From Longitalea luteola (lineage in GTDB: Bacteria; Bacteroidota; Bacteroidia; Chitinophagales; Chitinophagaceae): a stretch of DNA of 64,000 bases. The notes under the pieces are model-generated. The model was not told the DNA's origin. It did not search any database and saw only the letters and a program-made list of their open reading frames with translations. The translations under genes were made by a program, and so were the position numbers. Where the stretch lies: NCBI RefSeq assembly GCF_017356035.1, contig NZ_JAFIQX010000009.1, forward strand, positions 62,001 through 126,000, read 5' to 3'. Of this stretch, positions 16,033-25,229 are shown in pieces (position 1 is the stretch's first letter; each line of letters starts with the position of its first letter).

Positions 16033-19000
16033 TTGCAACCTTCCTATAATTACACTTTGAAAACGCAAATCTTGGTTAAACATATCCTGGTGGCAATAGC
16101 GCTTATCAGCAGCGCTGTTCGATCAGTAGCGCAAGGTCCATCCACTTTTGAGTTTACCGAAAATAAAGGACAGTGGGACAAACAGGTTACTTTCAAAAGC
16201 GATCTGCCCACCGGCAATTTCTTTCTTCAGAAGAACGGCTTTACCGTTGTACAACATAATACAGAAGACCTTCAGCAGCTGCATGATGGTCACGAGGCCA
16301 GCCTAACCGGTCGCAGCGGTACCAACAGACCAAAAACAAAGAACAGCCCTTCGTTACCTGCCCGGATTGCCGGTAACAGCTTCACCATTCGATCGCATGC
16401 CTACAAAGTGCAGTTCATAGGCGCCGCCGAAAACCCTGAAATTATTCCCGACAAAGTATTACCTGGTTACAGCAATTATCTTATCGGCAATGATCCTTCC
16501 AAATGGCGAACCAATATAAAAAGCTGCCAGGCGGTGATCTATAAAAATATTTATCCGAACATCGATGTGCGGTATTATTCAGAGAGCGGCCGGTTGAAAT
16601 ACGATATCATCGTGAATCCCGGCGGGGACCCCGGCAATATCGTCATGAAATACGATGGGGCCGATAAGCTGTCGGTAAAGAACAGTGAGCTGGTCATAAA
16701 AACAAGTGTAGGTGAAGTGAGAGAGCTTTACCCCTACTCTTATATATTCGATAAAATACATGGTAAACAGGAAACATCCTGTGCTTATAAACTGGAGGGT
16801 AAAAATATCGTTCGGTATAAAACCGCCGATTATGCGAAGACCAGTACGCTGGTGATCGATCCGGCAATCATCTTCTCTACGTTTACCGGCTCTACCACCG
16901 ATGAATATGGGTTCACCGCCACGCCCGGCCCCGATGGGTCGCTGTTCTCAGGCAGTATCGTGTTCAGTCCGGGCGGTTTTCCGGTTTCACCCGGGGCTTA
17001 TAAGACCACGCACTCGGGCGGTAGCGTCAGGGGCATCGACATAGGCATTTTCAAGTTCAGTCCCAACGGCGCCAACCGCGTGTATGCCACTTACCTGGGC
17101 GGTACCGAAGATGATGTTCCCCACAGTTTGTATTGCGATAACCAGGGTAACCTGGTGGTATTGGGCAGAAGCTATTCCTCCGATTATCCGGGTACGCTTC
17201 ACGGTCCTGGTGGCGCCTGTGATATGATCGTCACCAAGCTGAACGCCACCGGCACTGCCATTATTGGCTCCATGCGCATAGGCGGTACACAAAACGATGG
17301 TTTGAATATTGAAGATCAGCTCGTCACCCGCAGCACAACCAATCCATTCCGCAGTGTTTCCCTGCTCAGGAACTATGGCGATCACTCGCACAGTGAAGTG
17401 ATCCTGGATGATGCCGGCTTTATTTACGTGGCCGGACAATCGCAGTCAGACGATTTTCCGATGCGGGGCGGTGGTTTTCAAAATAAGAGAGCCGGCGCAC
17501 AGGATGGTGTAGTGCTCAAAATAAATCCCAATTGCAATTCGATCCTCTGGAGCTCCTTTCTCGGCGGGTCGGCCGATGATGCAGCCTTTGTACTGGCCTT
17601 ACAACCAAACACCAACGATATTTATGTAGCCGGCGGCACATCGAGCGCTAACCTGCCGGGTACCGTACCTGGTTTCCAGAACAGGTTTATCAGCGATACC
17701 CTTGTTGGTAATATTGATGGCTACGTTACTATTTTCTCCAATGACGGCACAATTATAAAACGCACCACGTATTTGGGCACTAAACAGATCGACCTGGTGT
17801 ACGGCATCCAGTTCGACCAGTTTAACTACCCGTATGTAATGGGTACCAGCCGGGGCGACTGGCCGGTTATCAATGCCGTCTACAGCAATCCGGGTACGAA
17901 ACAATTTGTCAGCAAACTGAAACCTGACCTAACGGGCATTGAATATTCCACCACTTTTGGCAGCGGCGGCAGACCCAATATATCCCCTGTAGCGTTCATG
18001 GTTGACCGTTGCGAAAATGTGTATGTATCCGGCTGGGGCGGCTGGCATTCAAATTCCAGAGACCCTTACGACCTGGGCGGCGTAGCCAATATGCCGATAA
18101 CGCGGGATGCCCTGAAATCGGTGACTGATGACCGTGACTTTTATTTCATCGTGTTGGAAAGGAACGCAGCCTCCCTGTTATATGGCACTTACTTCGGACA
18201 GAACGGCGGTTTTGGCGAACACGTGGATGGAGGCACCAGCCGCTTCGATAAACAGGGCGCCATTTACCAGGCCATTTGCGCTAACTGTTTTGGCAACACG
18301 ACCAGTTCCTCCCCCATTACCCAGCCCTACCCCACAACACCAGGCGTATGGGCGGCCAGGAACGGAACGGGCAATGTTGGTTGTAACCTCGGCGCTGTAA
18401 AGATCCTGTTCAATTTTTCCGGTGTTGGCTCTGGTCCTAAAGCATATTTCAACGGTAATTTCGATACGGTTGGCTGTGTGCCCTTCACATTGAATTTCGC
18501 CGATACCGTACTCGATGCCAAAAGTTATGAATGGAATTTCGGTGATGGAACGCCCGATGTAAAGACCACCGGATACAACGTGACGCATACATTTACTTCA
18601 GTGGGTACCTACCGGGTGCGGCTGATCGCAATAGACTCCAGTTCCTGTAATATCCGCGACACCGCTTATTTAAATATTTATGTACGTGATGATGAAGCGC
18701 ACATTAGTTATACAGTCAAAAAATTAGACCCCTGCGAATCGCTGAACTATGAGTTTGTCAATACTTCCACCTTCCCGCCCGGCAAACCTTTTAATGCCAA
18801 TAGCTTTACGTGGGAATTTGGGGATGGTACCCGCATTACACCGGGCGCGCAAACCATACAGCATTCCTATGGCTCTTCGGGCACCTATTTAACCAGGTTA
18901 ATCTTAAACGATACGGCTTACTGTAACTCGCCTGATACTGCATTGCACGAGTTGCGGGTATCGCCGCTGGTAGATGCCCGTTTCGAAACGCCACCCTCAG

Positions 19001-19734
19001 GATGCGCGCCCTATACAGCCATCTTTAACAACACGTCGCTGGCGGGGCAGCAATTCTCCTGGGATTTTGGTGATGGCACCGGTTCATCGGAAGTGAACCC
19101 TGTGTATACCTATCCGAATGTGGGCACTTACCGGGTCTCCCTGATCGTGATCGACACCAACACCTGTAATAAAACGGATACCACCATACGAGAGATTAAC
19201 GTGTATCCAAAACCTGTAGCCGATTTCGCCTTCTCGCCCGTAACGCCTGAGGTGAATAAACCTACCATCTTTACGAATTTGTCGGGCCCTGCCGTAGAGT
19301 ACCAATGGCATTTTGGCGATGGGGAACAGGTTACTAAAAGAACGGCTGATACTGTCATGCATCAGTTCAATGCTACCGGCACATTTGATGTTTGCCTGGT
19401 GGCTGTGTCTGAGAATTATTGCACCGATACGATATGTAAACCGGTACAGGCATTGATCAATCCGTTGCTTGATGTGCCCAATGCCTTTACACCCGGCCGC
19501 TTTGGCCGCAACGGCATTGTAATGGTAACCGGTTTTGGTATTGCCAAAATGAACTGGCGCATTTATAATCGCTGGGGAAAGCTGGTATTTGAAACGCAGG
19601 ATCGCCGCATCGGCTGGGATGGCACCCATAAAGGCCAGCTGCAACCAATGGATGTGTATGCCTACACGTTAGACGTAGAGTTCTTCGACGGGCAGAAGCT
19701 GCGGAAGACGGGAGATATTACATTAATACGCTAA
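16033..19734 (+). CDS. Type IX-secreted PKD-domain surface protein with type B sorting domain (paralogue B)
   Basis: 1233 residues, colinear with paralogue A over its whole length: signal peptide ending RSVAQ near residue 34, STFEFTENKGQWDKQ, SBBP-like propeller repeats, four PKD domains (WNFGDGTPD, WEFGDGTR, WDFGDGTG, WHFGDGEQ) and a type B sorting domain (VPNAFTPGRFGRNG ... YNRWGKLVFET). The start is TTG at 16033, which matches paralogue A in length; a second TTG at 16057 would also leave a good signal peptide. It begins only 27 bp after the PorP/SprF gene, so the two are likely cotranscribed. Some blocks are almost unchanged between paralogues (LRVSPLVDARFETPPSGCAP), others diverge, suggesting duplication with uneven drift or conversion. 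Ligand unknown. Confidence 0.93.
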   Translation: MQPSYNYTLKTQILVKHILVAIALISSAVRSVAQGPSTFEFTENKGQWDKQVTFKSDLPTGNFFLQKNGFTVVQHNTEDLQQLHDGHEASLTGRSGTNRPKTKNSPSLPARIAGNSFTIRSHAYKVQFIGAAENPEIIPDKVLPGYSNYLIGNDPSKWRTNIKSCQAVIYKNIYPNIDVRYYSESGRLKYDIIVNPGGDPGNIVMKYDGADKLSVKNSELVIKTSVGEVRELYPYSYIFDKIHGKQETSCAYKLEGKNIVRYKTADYAKTSTLVIDPAIIFSTFTGSTTDEYGFTATPGPDGSLFSGSIVFSPGGFPVSPGAYKTTHSGGSVRGIDIGIFKFSPNGANRVYATYLGGTEDDVPHSLYCDNQGNLVVLGRSYSSDYPGTLHGPGGACDMIVTKLNATGTAIIGSMRIGGTQNDGLNIEDQLVTRSTTNPFRSVSLLRNYGDHSHSEVILDDAGFIYVAGQSQSDDFPMRGGGFQNKRAGAQDGVVLKINPNCNSILWSSFLGGSADDAAFVLALQPNTNDIYVAGGTSSANLPGTVPGFQNRFISDTLVGNIDGYVTIFSNDGTIIKRTTYLGTKQIDLVYGIQFDQFNYPYVMGTSRGDWPVINAVYSNPGTKQFVSKLKPDLTGIEYSTTFGSGGRPNISPVAFMVDRCENVYVSGWGGWHSNSRDPYDLGGVANMPITRDALKSVTDDRDFYFIVLERNAASLLYGTYFGQNGGFGEHVDGGTSRFDKQGAIYQAICANCFGNTTSSSPITQPYPTTPGVWAARNGTGNVGCNLGAVKILFNFSGVGSGPKAYFNGNFDTVGCVPFTLNFADTVLDAKSYEWNFGDGTPDVKTTGYNVTHTFTSVGTYRVRLIAIDSSSCNIRDTAYLNIYVRDDEAHISYTVKKLDPCESLNYEFVNTSTFPPGKPFNANSFTWEFGDGTRITPGAQTIQHSYGSSGTYLTRLILNDTAYCNSPDTALHELRVSPLVDARFETPPSGCAPYTAIFNNTSLAGQQFSWDFGDGTGSSEVNPVYTYPNVGTYRVSLIVIDTNTCNKTDTTIREINVYPKPVADFAFSPVTPEVNKPTIFTNLSGPAVEYQWHFGDGEQVTKRTADTVMHQFNATGTFDVCLVAVSENYCTDTICKPVQALINPLLDVPNAFTPGRFGRNGIVMVTGFGIAKMNWRIYNRWGKLVFETQDRRIGWDGTHKGQLQPMDVYAYTLDVEFFDGQKLRKTGDITLIR

Positions 19735-19904
19735 ACGCTTAACGCCGAATGCTTAACGCTTAAGGCCTAACGCTTGTTCCGGAATTTTGAAACTGCCGCC
19801 TGCAGGCCGGCATCCTTTCATTTAAACGCTGGCTTTGCCTTTAGCTTTATGCCTTCAGCCTTTAGCCTTCAGCTTTCAGCCTTTGGCCTTTAGCCTTCAG
19901 CCTT
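19732..19904. repeat. Composite repeat, core inverted relative to copy A (copy B)
   Basis: From the stop codon, six 7-nt words (19732-19773; TAAACGC, TTAACGC and variants). Then a 63-bp core at 19777-19839, which is the reverse complement of the copy A core at about 80% identity. Then ten words of TAGCCTT/CAGCCTT type (19835-19904). As in copy A, the coding word AATACGC precedes the stop in register. The core holds GCCGCCTGCAGGCCGGC, a near-palindrome. Confidence 0.8.
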
Positions 19905-19945
19905 TTGTGGCCGAAGGTCCAGAGATGGAGCTGAAACTGTATTTC

Positions 19946-19978
19946 ATTAGCTAATTAGGTAATTAGCTAATTACCTTA
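19946..19978 (-). repeat. Stop-anchored octamer array and palindrome after the aldo/keto reductase gene
   Basis: Leftward from the stop codon (19978-19976) there are four 8-nt words in register: TAAGGTAA, TTAGCTAA, TTACCTAA, TTAGCTAA. They create a perfect 18-bp palindrome at 19958-19975 (GGTAATTAG and its complement). It may serve as a 3'-end hairpin. Confidence 0.8.
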
Positions 19979-20872
19979 CCGGTGCTGTTCATACTTATTA
20001 GCCACTACTGCATTTTGCAAGATCGCCATTTCCTCAACGGTAAGTGCGGGCGTCTGCAGCACGGCAACGGCTTCTTCCAACTGCTGCATTGTCCTGATAC
20101 CGGCCACGGCTGCTGTAAGAGCCGGATGCTGTAATACAAAGCGAATGGCTGTTTGCGCTGCATTGCGCTGCCTGTTCGAGACGGCATCGATGGCAGCAGC
20201 GGCCTGCTCCACTTCCTGCGGCGAATAATTCAGGTAAGTCTTCGATGGTTTATTCACCAGTAAGCCCTGTGCTACCGCACCTCTTGCCAGCACGCCGATG
20301 TTATTTTCCTGTAAAAGTGACAAACATGTTTCTTCGGGCCGTCGGTCTAACAAACTATACTGCATCATCACGCTCACAATGTTCGACCGTTTGATATATT
20401 CCCTGATCACATTGGGGCGAATAGATGAAATGCCATAATACCTGATCTTTCCCTGCTGCTTTAACAACTCAAAGGCTTCAATGGTCTCGCCTATGGGATC
20501 ATCGATGGTGCCGCCATGCAACTGGTACAGATCGATATAATCGGTTTGCAGCCGTTGCAGGCTCTTTTCCACCTGGTTCAGAATATATTCCTTGCGCGGA
20601 TTCCAGTCCCACCCGCTGCCATCTTCGCGCCATTGATTGCCCACCTTGGTGGCTATATACAGGTTCTGGCGATGCGGTTTAAGCGCTTTGCCAACAGATA
20701 CTTCATTCATGCCCTTTGCATACAGGTCGGCGGTATCAAAAAAGTTAATGCCGAGGTCAAATGCCCGGTGCAGGATCTTCTCATTAGCAGCATCATCGTC
20801 GCCCAATGACATACAACCAAAGCCAATGCGGCTGATATGCAGGTCTGACTTACCTAATTGTACATATTCCAT
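19976..20872 (-). CDS. Aldo/keto reductase
   Basis: 298 residues of the NADP-dependent aldo/keto reductase fold. Seen: MEYVQLGKSDLHISRIGFGCMSLG at the start, the catalytic Asp/Tyr region NFFDTADLYAKGMNE, the lysine strand YIATKVGN, LQTDYIDLYQLHG with the active-site His, and YYGISSIRPN. C-terminal NADP-binding residues near TAIRFVLQHPALTAAVAG are present. The ATG at 20872 begins the conserved first strand; 20899 would add nine residues. The substrate cannot be told from sequence. It follows a GH2 gene in the same direction but a strong terminator (20902-20936) separates them. Confidence 0.92.
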   Translation of the reverse strand: MEYVQLGKSDLHISRIGFGCMSLGDDDAANEKILHRAFDLGINFFDTADLYAKGMNEVSVGKALKPHRQNLYIATKVGNQWREDGSGWDWNPRKEYILNQVEKSLQRLQTDYIDLYQLHGGTIDDPIGETIEAFELLKQQGKIRYYGISSIRPNVIREYIKRSNIVSVMMQYSLLDRRPEETCLSLLQENNIGVLARGAVAQGLLVNKPSKTYLNYSPQEVEQAAAAIDAVSNRQRNAAQTAIRFVLQHPALTAAVAGIRTMQQLEEAVAVLQTPALTVEEMAILQNAVVANKYEQHR

Positions 20873-20891
20873 AATGGCATAAATATAAACT

Positions 20892-20936
20892 AAAAGCAAA
20901 AAAGGTGTGCCACACTTTGAAAGTGTGGCACACCTT
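20892..20936 (-). terminator. Strong rho-independent terminator of the GH2 gene
   Basis: A perfect 17-bp inverted repeat (arms 20902-20918 and 20920-20936, AAGGTGTGCCACACTTT and its complement) is followed on the minus strand by CCTTTTTTTGC. It lies 28 bp beyond the GH2 stop codon and 30 bp upstream of the next gene's ATG. Confidence 0.9.
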
Positions 20937-20964
20937 AGTTATAAGGAAATATTATAGTGCTAAA

Positions 20965-23310
20965 TTACCATCTGAAATCGAAATAGATACTGCCGCTCAG
21001 TTGCTCATTGGCGCTTTTCAGGCTTTTGGTAGCTACATTGTCAGCCGGCTTGGTGCCCAAACCGCTGATGTGGTGCATGAAGCCAATGTTCCCGTTATCA
21101 GGGAAGGGTGCGGTGCTGAACTCATTCAGCAGGGCGCCGCCCTGTTTCAACGGACTGAACATTTGCAGGAACATGTTTGGCTGATCGGTATAGAAAGTGA
21201 AGTTACCCATGTTTGTCTGGAACTGAACCCAGTAAACATCAGCGTGCCATCCTTTGAACTCGGCATTATTACCGCCGCGGTTCGATTTTTCCCATACGCC
21301 TAGCTGTTGTCCTTTCAGGCGGTTCTTCCAAACCTGGAAGGGGCCACGGCCAAACCACTTCATACCAACGATCTTTTCTTCGGGATATTTAAAAGTGATG
21401 CCAACGTATTCGCCAGGCGATTTCATGGAGTATGAATAATCCATCCGGGGCAGGTCGCCGGTGTGGAATGTCCATTTAACATTCAAGGTATTCTCTCCTT
21501 TATAAGTAACATCAACGGTATGCGTGTTGTCTTTTACCAGGTGTTTAAAATCGGCCAAAGTATAACCAGAAACGCCTGCCAGGAACGGACCATTGAAAGG
21601 AAGGTCACGTTTACCTACATATACTTTTGTAAGGTTACCATTCTTTTTATCGAAGATATAGTTGATACCATCGCATACCAGCGACAGGTGCTCAGGATCT
21701 TCCGTACGCATGATAGTAGAGATAGAAGCTACTTCAGGACTGGTCTTAACCACATCTTCCGGCTTCATGATGGGGAAGGTCCAGGTATATACTTCCTTAT
21801 CCTTGTTATCCAATACACTTAATACGAGGGCGCTGCAATGGATCCAGGGCTGGGTGAAGTTAAACTTCAACTGACCTTTCTCGCCAGGGCCGGTATAAGG
21901 TGATTCTACTTTTCCTTCTTCAACCACCAATGGCTCCAGCGTCTTCTGCGTGGCCTTGGGGAACAGCACCAGTTTCCAGTTGAATTTTAACCTGGTAAGG
22001 TTGGTATACAGGAACTTGTTCTCCACATTAATCACGCCATTGAACGAAGAGGTCAGGTTGCTGATATCAAAAGACAGTGGCGCCCAGATCTCTTTGATGG
22101 CATAATAGCTGGCCCATTTTTCTTTTGATTTGATATCATAGCCGCTGGCGGATTCAATCCCATTCTCATCACGGTAAGAAGCAAGGAAGGTACCGGAGAA
22201 TTTAGATGATTTGCTCATCTCTGTCCAGAACTCATCTAACCCAGCTGCACGACCGCCGTTATAGATACCATTCCCAATTTCTACAGGTGTAAAGGCTTCT
22301 GTGCCATAAATAATAGAGTTGGCTACCGAATTGAAATCTGAATTCTTTTTACCTTCTTTGGCTACGGGATGAATTACATACCGGTTCTGTACATCGTACA
22401 GGTCAAATTCCTTATCCAGCTCTTTATTGCTGGCATGTTCGGGACCGGTTGACCAGCATACTACAGAAGGATGGTTCAAACCGCTGAACACAACATCTTT
22501 GATCATTTTCTTTGGATCAGGACCAGTAAGCTCGCTGATCACAAATAAACCGATGGAATCGCACAGGTCGAAGAAGTGCGGGTCAACGGGATAATATGAT
22601 AACCGAACGGCGTTCATGTTCAGGTCCTTCATGGTATTGATGTCTGACAGGTAAGCTTCTTCAGATGTTCTTGCATTACCCAGTTCAGCGCTGCGGCGAT
22701 TGATACCTTTGAAGATCACTTTCACGCCGTTAACGTAAATACCATCAGGCTTTGACTCTACCGTACGGAAACCGAATTTTTTGGTAAACGTGTATAATAC
22801 TTGTTTGGATGCGTCTTTTAATGTCAATACGATCTGGTACAGGTGCGGGTTCTCGGGGTTCCATGTTCTGATCATGGAAAACTGCTTTTTGATATCCGCT
22901 TTTTCAGCAGCATTCACCGTTGAAGGTTCGCCCAGGGGTTTACCGTTGGGATCCAACACCTGGAACTCGATGGTTTGACCGGGTTGAATACCACTGCTGA
23001 ATACCTGCATCGTAAAGTCGCCGGATGCTTTGGCATCGATAGTTACCCTCTCTATATAAGAATCGAAGACCCTGTTGTGGGCTGCTGTGCTATAAAAATT
23101 ATTATTGGCAAGTCCCTGTTGTCCCAGTAAGGCAGGCAGCGGCAGCTTGGCTCTAATATTGTTATTGGCACGATCGTTGGAACCATAAAGACCTCTCAAT
23201 GCGGAATGGTCTTCAGCTGTCCCTAAACTCGGGTGGGTTGCGGTTCCCTGTGCAAGCGCCTGGGTTAAAATCCCATGCATGATCAACAAATGCAGGATAG
23301 TCTTTTTCAT
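20965..23310 (-). CDS. Exported GH2-like protein with degenerate active-site motifs
   Basis: 781 residues with a signal peptide (MKKTILHLLIMHGILTQALAQ). The order resembles a beta-galactosidase lacking most of its N-terminal jelly-roll: an Ig-like GH2 domain with WNPENPHLYQIVLTL (about 150-165), a TIM-barrel start (GIYVNGVKVIFKGINRRS, about 190-207; MKDLNMNAVRLSYYPVD), and a C-terminal beta-sandwich of the Bgal small-chain type (MKWFGRGPFQVWKNR). At the acid/base site the usual GNE reads GPE (Glu291 in CWSTGPEHAS). The usual R-H of the barrel start is R-R, and no clear counterpart of the nucleophile motif was found. It may be a GH2 with altered specificity or a non-catalytic relative. No SusC/D partner is adjacent. 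Own terminator at 20902-20936. Confidence 0.8.
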   Translation of the reverse strand: MKKTILHLLIMHGILTQALAQGTATHPSLGTAEDHSALRGLYGSNDRANNNIRAKLPLPALLGQQGLANNNFYSTAAHNRVFDSYIERVTIDAKASGDFTMQVFSSGIQPGQTIEFQVLDPNGKPLGEPSTVNAAEKADIKKQFSMIRTWNPENPHLYQIVLTLKDASKQVLYTFTKKFGFRTVESKPDGIYVNGVKVIFKGINRRSAELGNARTSEEAYLSDINTMKDLNMNAVRLSYYPVDPHFFDLCDSIGLFVISELTGPDPKKMIKDVVFSGLNHPSVVCWSTGPEHASNKELDKEFDLYDVQNRYVIHPVAKEGKKNSDFNSVANSIIYGTEAFTPVEIGNGIYNGGRAAGLDEFWTEMSKSSKFSGTFLASYRDENGIESASGYDIKSKEKWASYYAIKEIWAPLSFDISNLTSSFNGVINVENKFLYTNLTRLKFNWKLVLFPKATQKTLEPLVVEEGKVESPYTGPGEKGQLKFNFTQPWIHCSALVLSVLDNKDKEVYTWTFPIMKPEDVVKTSPEVASISTIMRTEDPEHLSLVCDGINYIFDKKNGNLTKVYVGKRDLPFNGPFLAGVSGYTLADFKHLVKDNTHTVDVTYKGENTLNVKWTFHTGDLPRMDYSYSMKSPGEYVGITFKYPEEKIVGMKWFGRGPFQVWKNRLKGQQLGVWEKSNRGGNNAEFKGWHADVYWVQFQTNMGNFTFYTDQPNMFLQMFSPLKQGGALLNEFSTAPFPDNGNIGFMHHISGLGTKPADNVATKSLKSANEQLSGSIYFDFRW

Positions 23311-23687
23311 TTCAGGTGTATGGATAAGTAGCTACTAAATAAGATATCAGACATAACCGTATAAAAACTACTGACCAGATATATAACTCGCCAGCAGTAA
23401 GAATACCTCAGCGGTTACTCTTCTCTGCGGTTTTTGTTGGCGGGGTTATACTTTATCCTATAGTTGTAGCATGTTTAGCGAAACAGTTTTTATTGAACAG
23501 AAATGGTACTTTTCCTTATTCAATTACCGCAACGCACACATGCATTACAGGAAACATCTATAGGTAGTTTCTACGACCGGTGCAATATAATACTAAATTT
23601 TGTTTTGTCTAAGCGTTTTAAATCCTTTCGATGCTTCTTATATTTTGCCTGCCGTTCTTGCTTTCTATTTTTAGAAACAACTTTATA
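23311..23687. other. Noncoding 377-bp stretch
   Basis: Between two minus-strand genes, so it should hold the GH2 promoter. No repeat array, hairpin terminator or credible gene was recognised here. A plus-strand reading frame starting at 23503 continues across the aldo/keto reductase gene and is a shadow. Confidence 0.5.
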
Positions 23688-24683
23688 TTATTGCTTCAAT
23701 ATCAATTCAATTTCATTCAGCTCTTCATGTGAGAACTGCCTGTTACCAAGACAGGCCAGGTTATTATCCAACTGTTCTGTTGAGCTTACGCCTATCAGCA
23801 CTGTTGTTATGCGTTTGTCTTTCAGCAGCCAGCTGAGCGCCATTTGCGCCAGTGACTGGTTACGCCGTTTGGCTATTGCATGGAGCTTTGTTATTTTCTC
23901 CAGCTTCTCAGGTGTAATTTCTTCCGACTTCAAAAATCCATGCGCTTTTGACGCTCTTGAATCGGCCGGTATACCTTTCAGGTATCTGTCGGTCAACAAT
24001 CCCTGCGCCAATGGCGAGAAAGGAATACACCCTACGCCATATTGTTCCAGCACGTCCAACAATCCGTCTTCCACCCACCTTTCAAACATCGAATACTTCG
24101 GTTGATGTATGAGGCATGGGGTGCCTGCCTGTTTTAATATTTCCAGCGCTCTTTTTGCTTCGGGTGCTTTATAATTCGAAATGCCTACATACAATGCCTT
24201 TCCACTTTTCACGATATCATGCAGGGCCATCATGGTTTCTTCCAGGGGCGTTTCAGGATCGGGCCGGTGCGAATAAAAGATGTCGACATAATTTAACCGC
24301 ATCCGTTTTAAACTTTGGTCGAGGCTTGCCATCAGGTATTTCCTCGAGCCCCAATTACCGTATGGGCCTTCCCACATCAGATAACCTGCCTTGGATGAAA
24401 TGATCAGCTCATCGCGCAGGTTACCGCTGAAATCCTTCTTCAACATGGCCCCGAAATTCTCTTCTGCCGAACCGGGCGGTGGCCCGTAATTGTTCGCCAG
24501 GTCGAAATGGGTGATGCCTTTGTCAAATGCATGCCGGACGATCCGGCGTGCATTCTTGAAATCGTCTACGCCGCCGAAATTATGCCATAACCCCAGGGAC
24601 AAAGCAGGCAACAATAAACCACTGTTGCCGCAACGGTTGTACGTCATGGAGTCATAACGGGGTGAAGACGGGGTATATGCCAT
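23688..24683 (-). CDS. Aldo/keto reductase, YghZ/Gpr-type (glyceraldehyde-3-phosphate reductase-like)
   Basis: 331 residues. The start resembles the YghZ/MgrA group: YNRCGNSGLLLPALSLGLWHNFG, then ITHFDLANNYGPPPGSAEENFG with the catalytic Asp/Tyr, ELIISSKAGYLMWEGPYG with the catalytic Lys, YVDIFYSHRPDPETPLEETM with the His, and YVGISNY. This group reduces L-glyceraldehyde 3-phosphate and methylglyoxal in E. coli and resembles potassium-channel beta subunits. It is not obviously in an operon with its neighbours; its 5' side faces the end of polysaccharide locus 1. Confidence 0.93.
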   Translation of the reverse strand: MAYTPSSPRYDSMTYNRCGNSGLLLPALSLGLWHNFGGVDDFKNARRIVRHAFDKGITHFDLANNYGPPPGSAEENFGAMLKKDFSGNLRDELIISSKAGYLMWEGPYGNWGSRKYLMASLDQSLKRMRLNYVDIFYSHRPDPETPLEETMMALHDIVKSGKALYVGISNYKAPEAKRALEILKQAGTPCLIHQPKYSMFERWVEDGLLDVLEQYGVGCIPFSPLAQGLLTDRYLKGIPADSRASKAHGFLKSEEITPEKLEKITKLHAIAKRRNQSLAQMALSWLLKDKRITTVLIGVSSTEQLDNNLACLGNRQFSHEELNEIELILKQ

Positions 24684-25086
24684 CTTAGTTATTGATTAAT
24701 GTAATGCTGAAAATTAGTTGAAAAGCACGATCCTGAAGCCACGGCAGCATTGAGCGCTTATACACATATCCCATATTATTCAATGCGTAATATATATAAC
24801 GCTTATTACTACTTATTAAGTACGTATAGATAAGAATAATACTTTAGCTACCGGGATCTTACTGTACTCAGACCTACACATCGGCCCTGGTTTAACCTAT
24901 ACCATTGTTAAACGCAACATCCTTTATTTAATTATGTTCAAACATAAAACTAACAACTGTTCTTTTAACAATTTATTACAGGCAGGGCCTGTGTTTCATG
25001 GGATAACTGCCTGCTGAGCAAGGACTAACGCAGGCATCGGGGGAGGCGGGGCAGTTAGCGGGATATTTTGGGGGAAAAACGAAAAA
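24684..25086. other. Noncoding stretch upstream of the YghZ-type gene
   Basis: A/T-rich, with ordinary promoter-like composition near 24750-24850 and short T and A runs. No gene, RNA or hairpin was recognised before the terminator at 25088. Confidence 0.45.
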
Positions 25087-25118
25087 ACCAGGCTGCCCGG
25101 GACCTGCGGGCAGCCTGG
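25078..25118 (-). terminator. Terminator of the GH31-susCD operon
   Basis: A perfect 12-bp stem (CCAGGCTGCCCG, arms 25088-25099 and 25107-25118) with a 7-nt loop is followed on the minus strand by TTTTTTCG. It lies about 110 bp beyond the last gene of polysaccharide locus 1. Confidence 0.9.
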
Positions 25119-25134
25119 AAAGGAAAGAGTTACC

Positions 25135-25229
25135 AGTTTATAGTTTACAGTTCAAAGTTTATAGTTCACAAAGGTTCAAAGTTAAGGTTCATGCCGGTTT
25201 CCTGTTTCCGGTTGCCGGGAATGGTATTA
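25135..25229 (-). repeat. Heptamer words between the locus 1 stop codon and its terminator
   Basis: From the stop codon at 25229-25227, degenerate 7-nt words (TAATACC, GCAACCG, GAAACCG types) run leftward. They are followed at 25135-25169 by five clean words (AGTTTAT, AGTTTAC, AGTTCAA types on the plus strand). Here an array and a classical terminator occur together. Confidence 0.65.

Noticed and set aside
23503-24105. 200-codon plus-strand reading frame
   Set aside because: It mostly overlaps the well-supported aldo/keto reductase on the other strand and shows no protein-family feature.
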